From the NCBI GenBank assembly GCA_022578965.1, contig MU400539.1, positions 310,001 through 374,000 on the forward strand: a stretch of 64,000 bases of DNA. The letters run 5' to 3'. This document shows positions 1 through 11,297 of this stretch, one piece after another. A model generated the notes under the pieces. The model had not been told where the DNA came from. It saw only the letters and a list, made by a program, of their open reading frames with translations, and ran no database searches. The stretch's first letter is position 1. Each line of letters starts with the position of its first letter. The position numbers were made by a program, and so were the translations under genes. The DNA is from Xylaria sp. FL1777 (taxonomy: Eukaryota; Ascomycota; Sordariomycetes; Xylariales; Xylariaceae).

Positions 1-2170
1 ATTATTTAAGACCCTCGAAGAAACGCGGTTACGATCCAGAGCTCAAGACAGATGGTGAGGTATCTCAAGCGCACAATATGCCAATGCATAGTAAGAGGCT
101 TCGACGAGTGGACGTATCTATTAATGGGAGCAAGAGTGACATCAAAGCAGCTGGCTGCCAAGAGGCACAGGCTTAGCTAGCTTGACCTCTAAATACCAGA
201 ACATCCTTATAAGTAAGCGCAAGGAAGGCCTAGATCAGAAATAAGGGGTGAGATGATCAAGTTGAAGGGGCGCAGCGTGGATGTTCAGACCTATTCTACC
301 AGATGATTGGTCCTGGTTGGCCCCATGGTATACCGACTCAGAAGATAGCCCTATTGGCGATTATCCCGCAAGGTCGTATGTGGAACGGATAGGTCCTGGC
401 GTTTTCTCTTGCTTGTATTTCCTTCGGAATTTGTTAGCGGTTGCCGTGATTACAATATCTTGAAAAGAAAATTTCCTTCGAATTACATAGATGAAGCCCA
501 TCGCCTCAGAAATCTGCCTTATTTCTTACGTAGCAATCCGAAGTATTAACGCTCAGACGCTCTTTATTGGCGGCCCGCCATGGATTAAGGGTACTGCCTC
601 AACTAGCACAGGTCATGATCCGAACATCTCATCATTCCCCGATTAGGGAGATTCCCCTAACAGAAATCACTCTCAAGTTGAATTTGTGGCAACCATAGCA
701 ACCTGACTGAAGGGATGAGCTGTGATTGAACATGGAGAAACTCTCTGTGACGCTAAGCATAGGGTATTTCATCAGATAGACGAGTGAATACCACGGGCAA
801 GAGACTACAGCCGGTGATCTAGTTAATCCGTTCTACAGCTCCTACAGCGAATTATATCGCCAAGTAGCAACAAGAGTGTTTAAGCGGTGTAGTCAAAGAC
901 AAGAAATACGTCGGTGTAAGGATAGAGTCATACTAATTCAATCCTCGTACATCCTCGTTTTCCTAACGTGTAGGAAGGTGAGGCTCGAGCGAAGATCGAT
1001 TTAATGAATACGAGGGCATGGAGAAGCATATCCGAATGCAGGGGACAGTGCCTTATAATCACTCATGAGCGCAAAGATCCGAATGAATATTAGACTTAGT
1101 TTTAATGTGAAGTCTATCATTCGCTTAACGAAATCGTCACAAAGGACAATCCGGCATATACTTCCGTGAGTGAGTGCTCAACAGGGAAAGGTCATCTTCG
1201 AGGAGGCCGGTGTCATTGGTTGCACATTCCCAGCTATAAATTTTATGTATATTAATAGATAGTTATAGATGCACGATAGCTAATGGGAATCGAGGCCCTC
1301 TTTAACTAGTCAGTAGCTTGTGGCTCTGAGTTACTTTGACTGAACCGATATTTATTAGATGAATAGTTTGGGAATTTTTAAGGCCTGAGACTAATGTATG
1401 ACCCGAGGCGGCCGTGTTAGACGGTCTAGCGATGGTCCGCCTAAAGAAAACAATACATTAGGTAGGGAGACATATGGTTAAGTCTTCAGGACACTCAACT
1501 AAACGCATTCTGGCTTTTATAATTACCTATAGTTGACTACTAGTCACATTGTATATGTTCCAAAACCATCCGCGATTACTAGACTAGCCTCGTTGCTCTC
1601 AGTTTTCCATAGTTCCATCGTCTTCATTGCTTAAATTTGTTATAGCTGTGACTTGCCCCTAGAACGTCAACATGCACTTGTAGTGTTGGCATTTCCGAGC
1701 ACGAGTGTTGGAATATCGTTGTGGCCATCCATGCTGCAGGTATTCGTAGTAATCTTTCATCAACGTAAGCAGCAGCCCCTTAGCTATGCATGGCGGGCAA
1801 AGTTATTCCGGGCGGTTCCAGATATGTGAGCTCTTCTGACTTCGCATGTACCACTATCCTCAACACCTCCTTTAGGCATATGTTTTATAGAGTCCATGCC
1901 TTACTCCCGTATCGGGTAATTCGTCATGGTTACTGGAAAAAATGAGCCCCGACCTTAAGGCAGTATCCGAGGACCGTGCTTGCCCTATCAGAGGGGTATT
2001 AACCTATTAAGACTGTATATGTGGTATCATGAGCGAGTACTATCTCCATGGCGCTTGTGGACCGGACTTTGAGGTGCAAATAGAGGCTTTGTGAGTGCAA
2101 GGGACTCAGCTAAATAAAATTGGCATTGGTTCTCATGGCGTGTAGCTGTTTGGTTCCTGAGGCCCTGGGA
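1..2170. other. Gene-free tract of normal base composition
   Basis: No reading frame longer than about 60 codons and no recognisable protein motif or tRNA is visible on either strand. Composition is near the genic average, with no microsatellites and no RIP-like AT shift, so this is not a mutated transposon of the type on the right of the window. It lies downstream of TGS1, whose stop is at 2171. The closest frame, 281-463 on the plus strand, resembles nothing I recognise. I see nothing functional here. Confidence 0.6.
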
Positions 2171-3107
2171 TCATGACAATGATTGATCTGATGTTGAGAC
2201 GACCGAAGGATCAACGACCGCGGGAATATACGCAACCATTGCCTTACTAGCACCTTTGACGCAATACTGAACAATATCAATCTTGACGCCATCGGGAACT
2301 AATTTGGCAATTTGCCGCAGGTCACTGGTACGAGGTAGGTAGAGGGCGTGATCCATAGCCTTGTAAGCCTCATGTAGCGTGACCAAGTTATACGGCTCCA
2401 TCGTGCTCAAGTTAAAAATCTCATCACTCCGATAGCCCGGACCGCCCCACGGCGGCGATGCGAAGATGGTCGTCGTGGCGATATCAACCCGGAGGCCTTC
2501 CTCTAACTGATCAGGGGACTTGGCTAGAAGCTCGAGAAACTTGAAGTTGTCGCCGAGGACCCACGTGATCTTGTCGGCAACACCGTAGATGGCGGCGTTG
2601 TTCTTCGCACATGCCAGAGTTGCGGCGTCTAGTTCGATGGCTATCACTTTGTCGAAGCGTGGTGTATAGCCATCTTCCTCGGTAGCCATGGCGAAGCTGA
2701 TGGCATTACCGCCAACACCCGCGAACATGTCTATCACCGTGCGTTTCTCTGCACTTATGAAGCCAACGAAATCGTACACTAGATGTCTGAAGATATGTCA
2801 ACATGGATACATGGTAAAAAGGGGGGCGGTTGGATAATGTGGACTGACATGGCGACTGGTTCTGGAGTCACGCCGTACCATGCGTCCTCAGTCATGTAGA
2901 TGCCATCATCATACAGCGGGAAGATGGTGTATCGCTGCTGCCAGTACCTATCAATTACCCTGGTTAGCGAGATCGAGTATTGCCAAGAAGAAAAAATTGG
3001 ATTGAATATCGCTTTGGTTCTTACTTTTGTAAGTCCCATGGTACCTCACTAAGATGAGTCCAATGGTGACACTGGTCTGTCAAAGGGAGATCCTTGACGC
3101 TTTTCAT
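2171..3107 (-). CDS. TGS1: Trimethylguanosine synthase (snRNA/snoRNA cap hypermethylase)
   Basis: Converts m7G caps of snRNAs and snoRNAs to 2,2,7-trimethylguanosine using S-adenosylmethionine, in the nucleus/nucleolus. Three exons on the minus strand: 3107-3025, 2947-2849 and 2786-2171, giving 265 residues. Exon 1 ends EVPWDLQ plus a split Lys codon, followed by YWQQRYTIFPLYDDGI, the family N-terminal signature. The catalytic domain shows the SAM-binding motif VIDMFAGVGGN (about residues 98-108), the acidic motif VIAIELD, and the diagnostic ASPPWGGPGY. Intron 1 (77 nt) has a CTAAC branch point 13 nt before its TAG acceptor. Intron 2 (62 nt) uses GTCAGT and TTCAG. An in-frame ATG at 3039 reads through intron 1 and breaks the conserved EVPWDLQKYW block, so I reject it as the start. 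It is a compact enzyme of usual fungal length, without the long N-terminal extension of animal TGS1. It diverges from the GRASP gene. Confidence 0.94.
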
Positions 3108-3479
3108 AATGGATTATATAGGCTCTTGTCTTGGTACAGTTGTCTTTTGGAAAACAAATGAGAATGATAATAAAGGGTGGATTTGCACTCCCAAATGAAG
3201 CTTGATATTACTAGGTTAGATGGTTGGTGTAGTTGTTAGGTATCCAGTCTAGTGAACTTAGCGGCGTTGAACACCCACTAGCTTACAGTAGTTTACAGGG
3301 AACCTTAGAAGCTTGGGCCTCTCTACATCTAGTACGTAAGGCTAAAGCTTGTAAACTGACCACTTGTCTTGCTTGAAATGACTTCACCTGTGGTATACGT
3401 TCATTACTTACTTAATTAACATCGCCATATCCTCCCATTCTTCCATGACACAGCATACCAGAAAACCACAAATCGAGCC
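3108..3479. promoter_or_regulatory. Shared divergent promoter region of TGS1 and GRASP
   Basis: A 372-bp interval between two start codons pointing away from each other, so it must hold both 5' leaders and both core promoters. I see no convincing TATA box or named operator. This assignment rests on gene layout alone. Confidence 0.5.
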
Positions 3480-4790
3480 ATGTTTAACGCCCTCAACCGC
3501 TACCTCTCGCGCCTCGACGGCGACTCCCGACAGCAGCAAAAGGAAGGTCACGGCTATGGATTCCAAGTGCTGCGCAACACCAACCTAGAGCTGGGCATAG
3601 AGCCATGGTTCGACTTCGTAGTTGGGATCAACGGGCGCATGATTGTACGGAGCAAGAAAGCCCCTTCCTTCGTGAAAGTAAAAAAAAACCAAAAAAAAAC
3701 CCCATCCTAACGAGGGGACTGGCATAGGATAACCCAGACCCGCGACTCTTCGCCCAAGAAGTGCGGAATTGCGCCGGCGGCACCGTCGCCCTGGGACTCT
3801 GGAGCGCAAAGGTGACAGCCCGCCCACCCGGCAGACAAAGCCGTCGCGTAAACCATATATATCTGTTATAAGAGACAAGGGGAAAGCTGACGCAGGAATT
3901 TTTTTTTTCCTTCCTCGCAGGGCCAACGCATAAGGGTGCTGCACATCCCCGTGCCGCCGTCGACCGAGTCCCTGGGCCTCTCGCTGCAGTGGTGTCCGCT
4001 ATCCCTGGCCTCGACCATCTGGCACGTGCTCGACGTGCCGGCCAACTCGCCGGCCGACGCGGCGGGCCTGCTGCCCTACAGCGACTACATCCTGGGCACG
4101 CCCGACGGCATCCTGCACGGCGAGAGCGGGCTGGGCGAGCTCGTCGACGACTACATCGGCCGCCCGCTGCGGCTGTGGGTCTACAACAACGAGTACAACG
4201 TGACGAGGGAGCTGGAGATCGTGCCGTCGCGGGAGTGGGGCGGCGAGGGCGCCCTGGGCTGCGTGCTGGGGTTCGGCGCCTTGCACCGCCTGCCGGCGCC
4301 CTTCGACGAGCCCGTCTCCGCGCCCGGAGAGACCTTGTTCGACGGCGTGGACGGAGGCCACGGTGCTGGCGGGCAGTTCACGACCTTGGCGGCGCCGCCA
4401 CCGCCGAACGAAGCCTCGGGTTTCGTGTCCCCGTCCAATACGTTCATACCTGCTGATCAGCCGGGGGCAGAGGCGCAAGGGGCCGGATTCCTCGTGCCCG
4501 CGCAGATGGTGAGCCCGCCACCGCCGGCGGCAGGAGGTACCAGTGCGCCGCCACGGGGCAAGAAGAAGGACAGACATGTACATGGGCATAGTCCAAATAG
4601 GTTGATGGACGACTATTTGGCAGAAGAGGAGAAGAAGAGCAGGGCACTGGACGGCAATATTTCGGCGAGCAGGACGCCTCCGCCTCCTCCGCCTAAAGCA
4701 GGTGGCGGGCCACAGAAGAGCTCGGGGCCGCCGCCTCCGAAGGTGGAGGATGCGCCTGTTCAGAGTGAAGGTGCTGAAAGCGAGGAATAG
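3480..4790 (+). CDS. GRH1: GRASP55/65-family Golgi reassembly-stacking protein (Grh1-like)
   Basis: Peripheral membrane protein of the early Golgi and ER exit sites, involved in COPII traffic, unconventional secretion and membrane tethering. Three exons: 3480-3644, 3728-3811 and 3921-4790, giving 372 residues. The GRASP region (about 1-215) holds two PDZ-like domains, with blocks GFQVLRNTN, EPWFDFVVGINGR, NPDPRLFAQEVRNCAGG, HIPVPPSTESLGLSLQW, NSPADAAGLLPYSDYILG and WGGEGALGCVLGFGALHRLP. The remaining C-terminal region is proline-rich (runs of PPPP) with a conserved LMDDYLAEEEKKSR patch. The N-terminus MFNALNRYLSRL has no Gly2, so the myristoylation used by animal GRASPs is not available. As in yeast Grh1, an amphipathic helix may anchor it (inference). 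Intron 1 is 83 nt with CTAAC. Intron 2 is 109 nt with a long poly-T before GCAG. All junctions keep frame and restore conserved sequence. It converges on OST2. Confidence 0.97.
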
Positions 4791-5082
4791 ACAAGTGTGT
4801 ATGATTAAGTCAAGAACGTGTCACTTTATGGATCTTCAATATTTGCAAAATGTGACATCTGTAAAATGCACTGGAAATGGGACAAAAGCCTTTCCCGTGT
4901 CTTATTGCTGAAAGTGATCGCGTTTTTAACTGTACATTTATGTCGAAACGGGCCGTGGTACTTTCATGAGTCTTCTTAGGGCCCGTTGCTTCCTGAATCC
5001 ATATCCCATTGTACATGCATGCCTATCCTTTTTGCGCCGTTGTTTACATCGTTTAGTTTTGTAGTTTTGTTGTTGTTCTTGC

Positions 5083-5853
5083 TCAGTTTATGAAGTTGAT
5101 GCAGAAGAAATGCAAGATCAAGCTACCGACGACGTAATCTGCAAATGCTCTGCACAAAAGAACTGAAGGTTAGCAGGAGACTTTTGATTGAGTTCGGACG
5201 GGATAATCCCAACATAAGACAGACGGAACGAACCTCTCTGGCGACACGGATGGGAACTCGGACTTGTTGGCTTCGGTTGTTTGGATCCGCAAAGACGCTA
5301 TTTTCTTGTTGTTAGTGTTTTATGTCTTCTGCCTTTTCTTTTGCAATTCTTCACGTATGGGCCCCGTTTGCTAGTAGAGAGGGAGGCGGGTGTGAGGCAA
5401 CGTACCTGTGAGGACAAATTGACCAACAGTAGCAGAGAAGCCCGAGAGGAAAGCGTTGAAAGGCTAGAATTCCAGCAAACGTTAGTACGATCTGGTAGCG
5501 CGTGTCCATGCGACTCAGTTCTTAGGTAAACGGTCCCGGCTGCTCTTTGCACTTCCCCTCTCTCTTTCTATAGCATGTTTCCTTGAACCTGTCTTTCTCT
5601 TTCTTGGGTAGAAGAGTTGGGATCAACGTACGTAGTTCCCCGCCAAGACACAGTACGCAAACTGCAGACCGCCGACAATGACGAGGAATGCCATGAAGGT
5701 ATCGATGAGCTTTGTGCGCTGCGGCGTCGTCTTCTGATAGTGCTGCACGATGTTGAGGGCGATCTTGTCGATCTGGCTGGAGGAGCTGCTGCTCGAGGAA
5801 GACGTGCTCGTGGTAGCTGGGCCGGTGGCCGTCGCGGGCTTCTTAGGGGCCAT
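5083..5853 (-). CDS. OST2: Oligosaccharyltransferase subunit OST2 (DAD1 family)
   Basis: Small integral membrane subunit of the ER oligosaccharyltransferase, which moves the lipid-linked glycan to Asn residues of nascent proteins. Four exons on the minus strand: 5853-5632, 5463-5406, 5297-5234 and 5149-5083, giving 136 residues. After a Ser/Thr-rich cytosolic N-terminus (about 1-26) the DAD1 signature follows: TTPQRTKLIDTF, a first membrane segment (MAFLVIVGGLQFAYCVL), then PFNAFLSGFSATVGQFVL, ASLRIQT, the loop SPERAFADYVVGSLILHF and the end FFCINFIN. Introns of 168, 108 and 84 nt all keep frame and have recognisable branch sequences (for example ACTAAC). Length fits the family. It is tail-to-tail with the GRASP gene (292 bp between stops) and head-to-head with the TMEM14 gene. 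Confidence 0.97.
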
Positions 5854-6383
5854 TGTGACTGTGATGGAGTTGGATTCTGGTCACAGTAATTGACTATCTC
5901 GCGGGTGAATTTGGGAAAAAGTTGTTTCGGAATGGCGAGATGCAGAATTGGCCCTTAGATGGGTTGTTGTCTGCTTGGTTTGGAAGTAACAGCAGGTACA
6001 ATGGGACAATAGATTAGATACCTCCGGTACGTAGATAAGTAGATGTACAAGTGAATGGACACGAAAGCTACAATCCAGATTGGGAGAGAGTGACGAATCA
6101 CAGATTAGGGAACCCCTGCTTGCACAGGTTAGCGTGGCTAGTGAGCAAAGAGCTTCAGCCACATTTCTCCAGCATTTGAACTCGACTGGGACCAGCACCT
6201 TGTCGGCGTCATTGGGGAGCTCCGCATCCTCTCGGCGTTTTGCACAACGCCAATGCGATTCCGAGTCTTCCTTGTGCTGCCAATTAGTCGCAGTATTCAT
6301 TACCGGTCGGTTATATAATCTACTACTAATCTATTTTTCATCTTTTACCAATCTAAGTGAAACTAGTGCCATTGCCTATCAAA
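5854..6383. promoter_or_regulatory. Shared divergent promoter region of OST2 and the TMEM14-family gene
   Basis: A 530-bp interval between divergent start codons. The frames crossing it on either strand have no family resemblance and are treated as chance. No specific factor site is clear enough to call. Confidence 0.5.
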
Positions 6384-6815
6384 ATGGTAAGAAACTCCAG
6401 TTACCTTGTGATACATGAGAGCTAAGCATTTTCCTCAGGCGCTGGAGAACATAGCTTACGTGCTCGGCGCCTTGACGGCGGGCGGCGGTACTATCGGTTA
6501 TGCTAGAACCGGCTCTGTGCCCTCAATTGCCGCAGGCCTCACTGTTGGTCTTTTATGTATGTGCTAGAGATGGCAGAGCCAATAATGGAAGGAAGCATTG
6601 AGTACTGATTATAATCTCTAGATGGCCTTGGTGGCTACCGCCTACAGAATCGCCAGCCCTACGGAGTTGAACTTGCTCTGCTTGCCTCGATCGTCCTCGG
6701 CGGCTCCTCGATTCCCCGAGCTATCCGGCTTCGCAAACCGGTCCCAACAGTCCTTAGTCTGATCTCTACATTCGGTCTCTTCACATTTGGCAATGCCTTC
6801 CGGAAGACGTTGTAA
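6384..6815 (+). CDS. TMEM14-family small membrane protein
   Basis: Three exons: 6384-6386, 6439-6556 and 6622-6815, giving 104 residues. Exon 1 consists only of the start codon: ATG is followed at once by the donor GTAAGA, and the next exon begins ALENIAYVLGALTAGGG. Without splicing, the ATG frame stops after 13 codons. The protein carries the UPF0136/TMEM14 pattern of glycine-rich hydrophobic helices: GGGTIGYARTGSVPSIAAGLTVGLLYGLGGYRLQ, then PYGVELALLASIVLGG, RAIRLRKPVPTVLSLISTFGLFTFG and a short basic end. Animal TMEM14C acts in mitochondrial porphyrin import, and other members sit in mitochondrial or ER membranes. Which role applies in this fungus cannot be read from the sequence. Introns are 52 and 65 nt. 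It converges on CMC2. Confidence 0.94.
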
Positions 6816-7153
6816 AGAGGGGTGGAAGCGTTGGAAGGGTCGGAACTGTCGTGGTGGAGCGAAGAAGTTTACGCGAACGAACAACGCTGTGAATGATCGA
6901 GTGCCTGTTCTGCTAGATATCCAACCTTACGATTGGTAAACTAGTTGAAATATGAAGAAGTTCAACAAAGATGCCAACCCCTCGTGAAGTCGCGTTGTTT
7001 GTCCCCTGCTGCGCAATAAAAAGTTGCACCCAGTAACCTTGCTGAACGCCTTGCTATGCTCCAGTGCAATGCATGACACCCTTCACATGTATCGTACAAC
7101 ACATATAAGCATTAAATTGTGTTTTTCCTTTGGTGTGCGTGTTATGCGACGGC
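6816..7153. other. Convergent intergenic region
   Basis: A 338-bp stretch between the TMEM14-family stop and the CMC2 stop. It must hold both 3' UTRs and polyadenylation sites. No separate gene is visible. Confidence 0.5.
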
Positions 7154-7471
7154 TCATGAATTCTCTTCGATATCGGCCCAGACCTTCTTGATCTTCTCGC
7201 GTTTGACCTTGGCAGCTTCCCGGTTCGCAGCCGTGCGCTTGAGTCGCTCGGCTCGTAGACACAATGTGACCTGATGTTTCGCATCATTGCACATACCCAT
7301 TGACTTCCATAGGAAGCCCCGGTCGTGGCATTCCTCAAGCGCGGTCATGATTTCTTCGCACGCTGGACAACCCCTCTGAGTCAGCCAACAGGGAATTTGA
7401 GTAACAATCTATTTGCTTCCAGGTAGATTTCGCATACCTATGTTATCCTTTGTGTGTAAATGAGGATGCAT
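7154..7471 (-). CDS. CMC2: Cytochrome c oxidase assembly factor, twin CX9C protein
   Basis: Intermembrane-space protein of the CMC1/CMC2 family, needed for cytochrome c oxidase biogenesis and imported by the Mia40 oxidative relay. Two exons on the minus strand: 7471-7438 and 7362-7154, giving 80 residues. The start MHPHLHTKDNIACEE is the family N-terminus. Two CX9C motifs are present: Cys13/Cys23 and Cys36/Cys46. The C-terminal third is Lys/Arg/Glu-rich and probably helical. Splicing from ATAG|GTATGC to CCAG|CGTGCG gives the conserved NIACEE and keeps frame. A nearer-upstream acceptor (CTCAG) would add an extra Cys and lose frame, so it is rejected. The intron is 75 nt. The gene shares a promoter with prefoldin subunit 2. 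Confidence 0.94.
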
Positions 7472-7759
7472 ATTGACTTATGGAATCCTTTAGCGCGGGA
7501 AAGCAGTGTAAGGTAGCTGGCAATGTCGAGGTTTCGCGGGCGAAGTTGAAGAAGGGTCCGTACTCTGTTTCGTTTCTTTGGCTAGTAGAAAGCATGGGCC
7601 ACATTTTTGCATCCCCACATCCCCTCCAGTCAACTCCTATTGGCATTATGCTTGTTGAAAGCGCAATTCATTTATGTCACGTCTCAACGTTTTCCCTTTC
7701 TTTCATGTCAAAGACAACTGAGAATAACAACAAATTTCCACCCACATAATTAACTGCCC
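7472..7759. promoter_or_regulatory. Shared divergent promoter region of CMC2 and prefoldin subunit 2
   Basis: A 288-bp interval between divergent starts. It contains one ATTGG (reverse CCAAT box) at 7639-7643, the type of site bound by the HAP/NF-Y complex whose HAP3 subunit is encoded in this window. A single pentamer is weak evidence. Confidence 0.45.
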
Positions 7760-8455
7760 ATGGCATCAAAAACGATTCCTGCCAAGAAGCAGCAAGGTGA
7801 GTGGTCAGCGCTGAACGATGACATAAACCCGCGCTAACCAAGTCCCAGAGCTGCAGGCGACCTATTCGAACTACAAGAATACGTTGCAGCAACTGGCGCA
7901 AAAGATCGGTGACGTCGAGCAAGAGGCCGAAGAGCACAAGTCAGTGACGTCTCCCGCAGTAGCTGCCCACCTTTGCATCACCTGCTTGTATGGGCTATGA
8001 AGGAATGAAGGATTTCGGACCCTAACGTGGAGCCTAATGGATTTCATGAACCTCACCGCCTCGTTGGCTGGGCTCACCGCTTCCGTGTTCTATCTTTAAC
8101 TTGCTTACGTTGCGGTGTTCAGGCTTGTCCTCGAAACTTTAGAGCCCTTGTCAAACGACCGCAAGTGTTTTCGGATGATCAACGGCGTCCTTGTGGAGAG
8201 AACCGTCAAGGACGTGGTTCCCGCTCTGAAGACAAATGCCGAGGGCCTGAAAAAGGTCCTCGATGATCTAGTCAAACAGTACAAGACAAAACAGGATGAT
8301 CTAGAAAAGTGGAAGGTGGGTGATTGAATTCTATTCACCCCTTAGTGCCAATTTGGATCATCTCAGCGCACGCCAACACCCTCTGAACGCAGCGTCATCG
8401 AGCTAACATGCCGTTTCATTAGAAAAAGAACAATATCCAGGTTGTTCAATCCTAA
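7760..8455 (+). CDS. GIM4: Prefoldin subunit 2 (Gim4)
   Basis: Beta-type subunit of the hexameric cytosolic chaperone prefoldin, which hands nascent actin and tubulin to the CCT chaperonin. Four exons: 7760-7796, 7849-7939, 8123-8315 and 8423-8455, giving 117 residues. The protein is a two-helix coiled coil around a beta hairpin. The N-terminal helix is ELQATYSNYKNTLQQLAQKIGDVEQEAEEH. The hairpin centre is LEPLSNDRKCFRMINGVLVERTVKDVVPAL, the prefoldin-2 signature. The C-terminal helix is GLKKVLDDLVKQYKTKQDDLEKW, and the last 11-codon exon encodes KKNNIQVVQS. Introns are 52, 183 and 107 nt, with CTAAC branch points in introns 1 and 3. Intron 2 uses the less common donor GTCAGT. All junctions preserve frame and length fits the family. 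Confidence 0.97.
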
Positions 8456-10450
8456 CGGAACCAAAATTCGACTAGCACGCCTGGGTATAGGAAGTATGTG
8501 TGGAGACACGGCTATACCATCATGTGGGAAATCTCGCGATGGGGCTGCGATTTCGGATCAGGAGAATATGAAGATACCTACTCAAGTAGACGTCGCAGAG
8601 ATCACGATCAGCTCATTCTATATCTTGCCAGTGCATGACGGCCAGGATCCATGGATTCGACGTAGCATATGTTGGAGCATGATAGAAAGGGAGTTCGCGT
8701 AATCCTGATATCACGACTTTCCCAAGATGGCCGTGTGTTGGTGTGTTGGTGTGTTGGTGTGTTGTACCGTCGCAGTTGCAAGCAGTGGAGTAGCGTCAAG
8801 GGCGTCTCGGTGCCCAACGACAGTCCTCGCCAAAGCTGTCGGGTACGCGAATTTGGAGGCGGCGCTGATTCGAGGGTAGGCCGCGACCAAGAGCGCTTCT
8901 CTTTGGCTGGTTGGTAATTAACTATCGAATAAGGCGGCTTACGTCGGCGTCTAGCCTCCACGTTGCCAATTTATCTTCATCACACCCCGCCAGGCCGGAT
9001 TTTAGGTGGTTGCGTGTGCAATCTGTTTGAAAACTTTTGCACTAATGTGGTCTGGATATTGATGAGATACCTCGCAGATCAGATTCTCACTTCGGCAATC
9101 TCCAGATAAAATCACACTAGGGTCAAGAGTAAGGTGGGTTGAAATCCGGTGATGAAACCAGCAGATATGCTCTAGAATCACACCCCTCGTTTTTTATATC
9201 GTAAAACGAATTCACTGTCCGCTTGAACCTTCTAGTATAGGCACCAGCTCCGTAAGCGGGGCAGCCCGGCCTGATGTAAGAAGAGAACGTGACGCATTGT
9301 CAGAATGGTTAACTATTCCGATAGTACGCATGTGGGTGAATAAGAAGCCCGATCTGGTGCCCTAAGGGATAACCCGAACCCATTCATGGACAAATTTAGT
9401 AGTACGGGGCTCTATAAGATGCAAATATCGATTAACTATCTCATAGCAGATTGAACGAGCGCGTGTGCGGATGTGACTTTCTTTCGGACGATTGGGCACC
9501 GTCAAACAGCGCCATGCAGGTCCGTGGGACAGGATTTAGGTCGCATAACCCGTGCAGCGGTAGTGTATGCTACATCATATACCAGTAATAATACCAGACA
9601 GGACCACCAGGCATCCATGCTCCCGGACCAGGCAGGGCGTTTGCCAGCAGGTATTGGTCTACCGGTAGTTACAAGTAGACACACCATATGAGGACGTGAT
9701 AGGGCAATGCCAACGGGTCTCAACCTCGGGATCCAAGCGAATTCGCAGGTTCGTGTTGCCCACTGCAAGCTCGCTTCTTGCGATACTAGATCTGATACTA
9801 CCTATGATTGGTCAGAATCGTAAATTGACTGCCAGTACCAATCAGAATATGGCCTGATGCTTGAATTTTCGATTGGTCAGTAATTCGTAGCTTGGATACT
9901 GGTGCCTACTTACTAAGTATGCTCGATTAGCGATCCTCCAACCGGTACAACGGCCATCACGAGCCTGTATATTCCGTCCTGTTCCTATAGTTTTGCACAT
10001 GAGCTTTTGAATGGAATGGACTTCGTATATTCGCCAAGTCAACCGAAGTTGCTTCCCACCGCCGCTAGTCCCAGCTGTCTAGCTGAGAGCTTACGTCCAT
10101 AGGGCTGGTGCAACGGAACGTAGGGAACTCTGAACTCTGCTATAGCTCACGATTAACCTGGTACTAAGGTTTTGGGCGAAATTGGAATCGATCTCACCAC
10201 GGCTTACCTACACCGCCGATTGGATCTAGATTTTATCCCTTTTGTCCTTGTATTGTAGTAGTGAGACATGGATAATGAAATGGGTGCATGACAACTTGTG
10301 CAACTTGGCAGACGGCACATGCCATGGGAGAAACAGCGTTTACTGCAGGGAATAGATCGGTACCACGCATATTGTTGCCCAATTCCTGAGACTGCGCCGT
10401 TGTTGAGCATATATTGTTGTTACGGGATGAGATGGACACCCCAGCGTCCA
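8456..10450. other. Gene-free tract downstream of prefoldin subunit 2
   Basis: About 2 kb without a supportable gene. The first few hundred bases must contain the prefoldin 3' UTR. From about 8950 on, the DNA has balanced composition, frequent stops in all frames and no repeats apart from one 8-bp microsatellite. In texture it resembles 1-2170. Confidence 0.55.
8733..8764. repeat. Microsatellite, 8-bp unit GTGTTGGT
   Basis: About four perfect head-to-tail copies of GTGTTGGT. Confidence 0.85.
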
Positions 10451-11052
10451 GCAATGTAGACTGGTAGATAGTTCTGTAGGGCTGGAACTAGATGGCAAGA
10501 AACGCAAAGACCACCTGGACTACCTACCTAGGTACTTTTAGGTGACCTCGACGGTATAGGTAAGTAGAGGCTTAATAGCAGTAGGTACTTTCTGTTTACT
10601 ACCCACCTAGGCAGGTAGAAGAGACACGCTATCTAGTTCAAGGTACAAAATTCTCGGCGGTTACCATAAGGTACGCAGTAAGACTGGGATGTCTGCTCAA
10701 GTACACTTCCACTTCAGGTAGGTATCCAAGTACAAAACATGCGCCGATGCTCCTTTGACCTTTCATCTCTCTCCTCCTCCTTACCTTACCATACTAAGTA
10801 AGCTCAGCTGTAAAACTGTACGTCAACTTCTCCCTTCCAAAAACAACAATCATCAAAACAAACCTGCCTACCTACTTTATCTAAGTATCAACTTTGTGTA
10901 TGATGAGCTCTACTTACCACAAGGTAGGTATTGACTTCTTCTCGAGATTTATGAATTAGGAATCTGGTATGGCCAAGTGGCCAGCACTACGAGCCATCTA
11001 CCACCCACCCCTCATCATTCATTATCCAATCCTCTTACACCATGACCATGGT

Positions 11053-11092
11053 ACAGCACAGCACAGCACAGTACAGCATAGCACAGCATAGA
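11053..11092. repeat. ACAGC-type microsatellite
   Basis: Tandem, slightly varied copies of ACAGC/ATAGC (cacagcacagcacagtacagc and following). Confidence 0.75.
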
Positions 11093-11297
11093 GACCTGAA
11101 GTAGAGCGAGTCTTTCTACATCCCGCGCGCCAACGTCTTCCTTCCCACACCTGGGCATTTATTTTTTTTTAAATCCCCGGGGTTGAATGTACAGTCGAGA
11201 CCAGCCTGAGGGTCCTAACAAGTTGGGTCCAAGTAGGTAGATACATCGCTACGTCAACCGGCCTTCGACGACCTAAACTAAGGAGACCCGCGTGGCC

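Noticed and set aside
1..2170. Possible RIP-decayed transposon at the left edge
   Set aside because: Base composition is normal and the RIP-type shift seen after 19.86 kb is absent; no element signature found.
2779..3039. TGS1 start at 3039 with an 86-residue frame
   Set aside because: It reads through intron 1. The start at 3107 with splicing at 3024/2948 restores the conserved EVPWDLQKYWQQRY block.
3999..4589. Long minus-strand frame opposite GRASP exon 3
   Set aside because: Arg/Gly/Ala-rich shadow of a GC-rich coding exon with no domain; the plus frame is an unambiguous GRASP.
7363..7380. CMC2 acceptor at CTCAG giving an RGCPACEE junction
   Set aside because: Loses reading frame with the only good donor and adds a Cys not in the family; CCAG at 7363 gives the conserved NIACEE.
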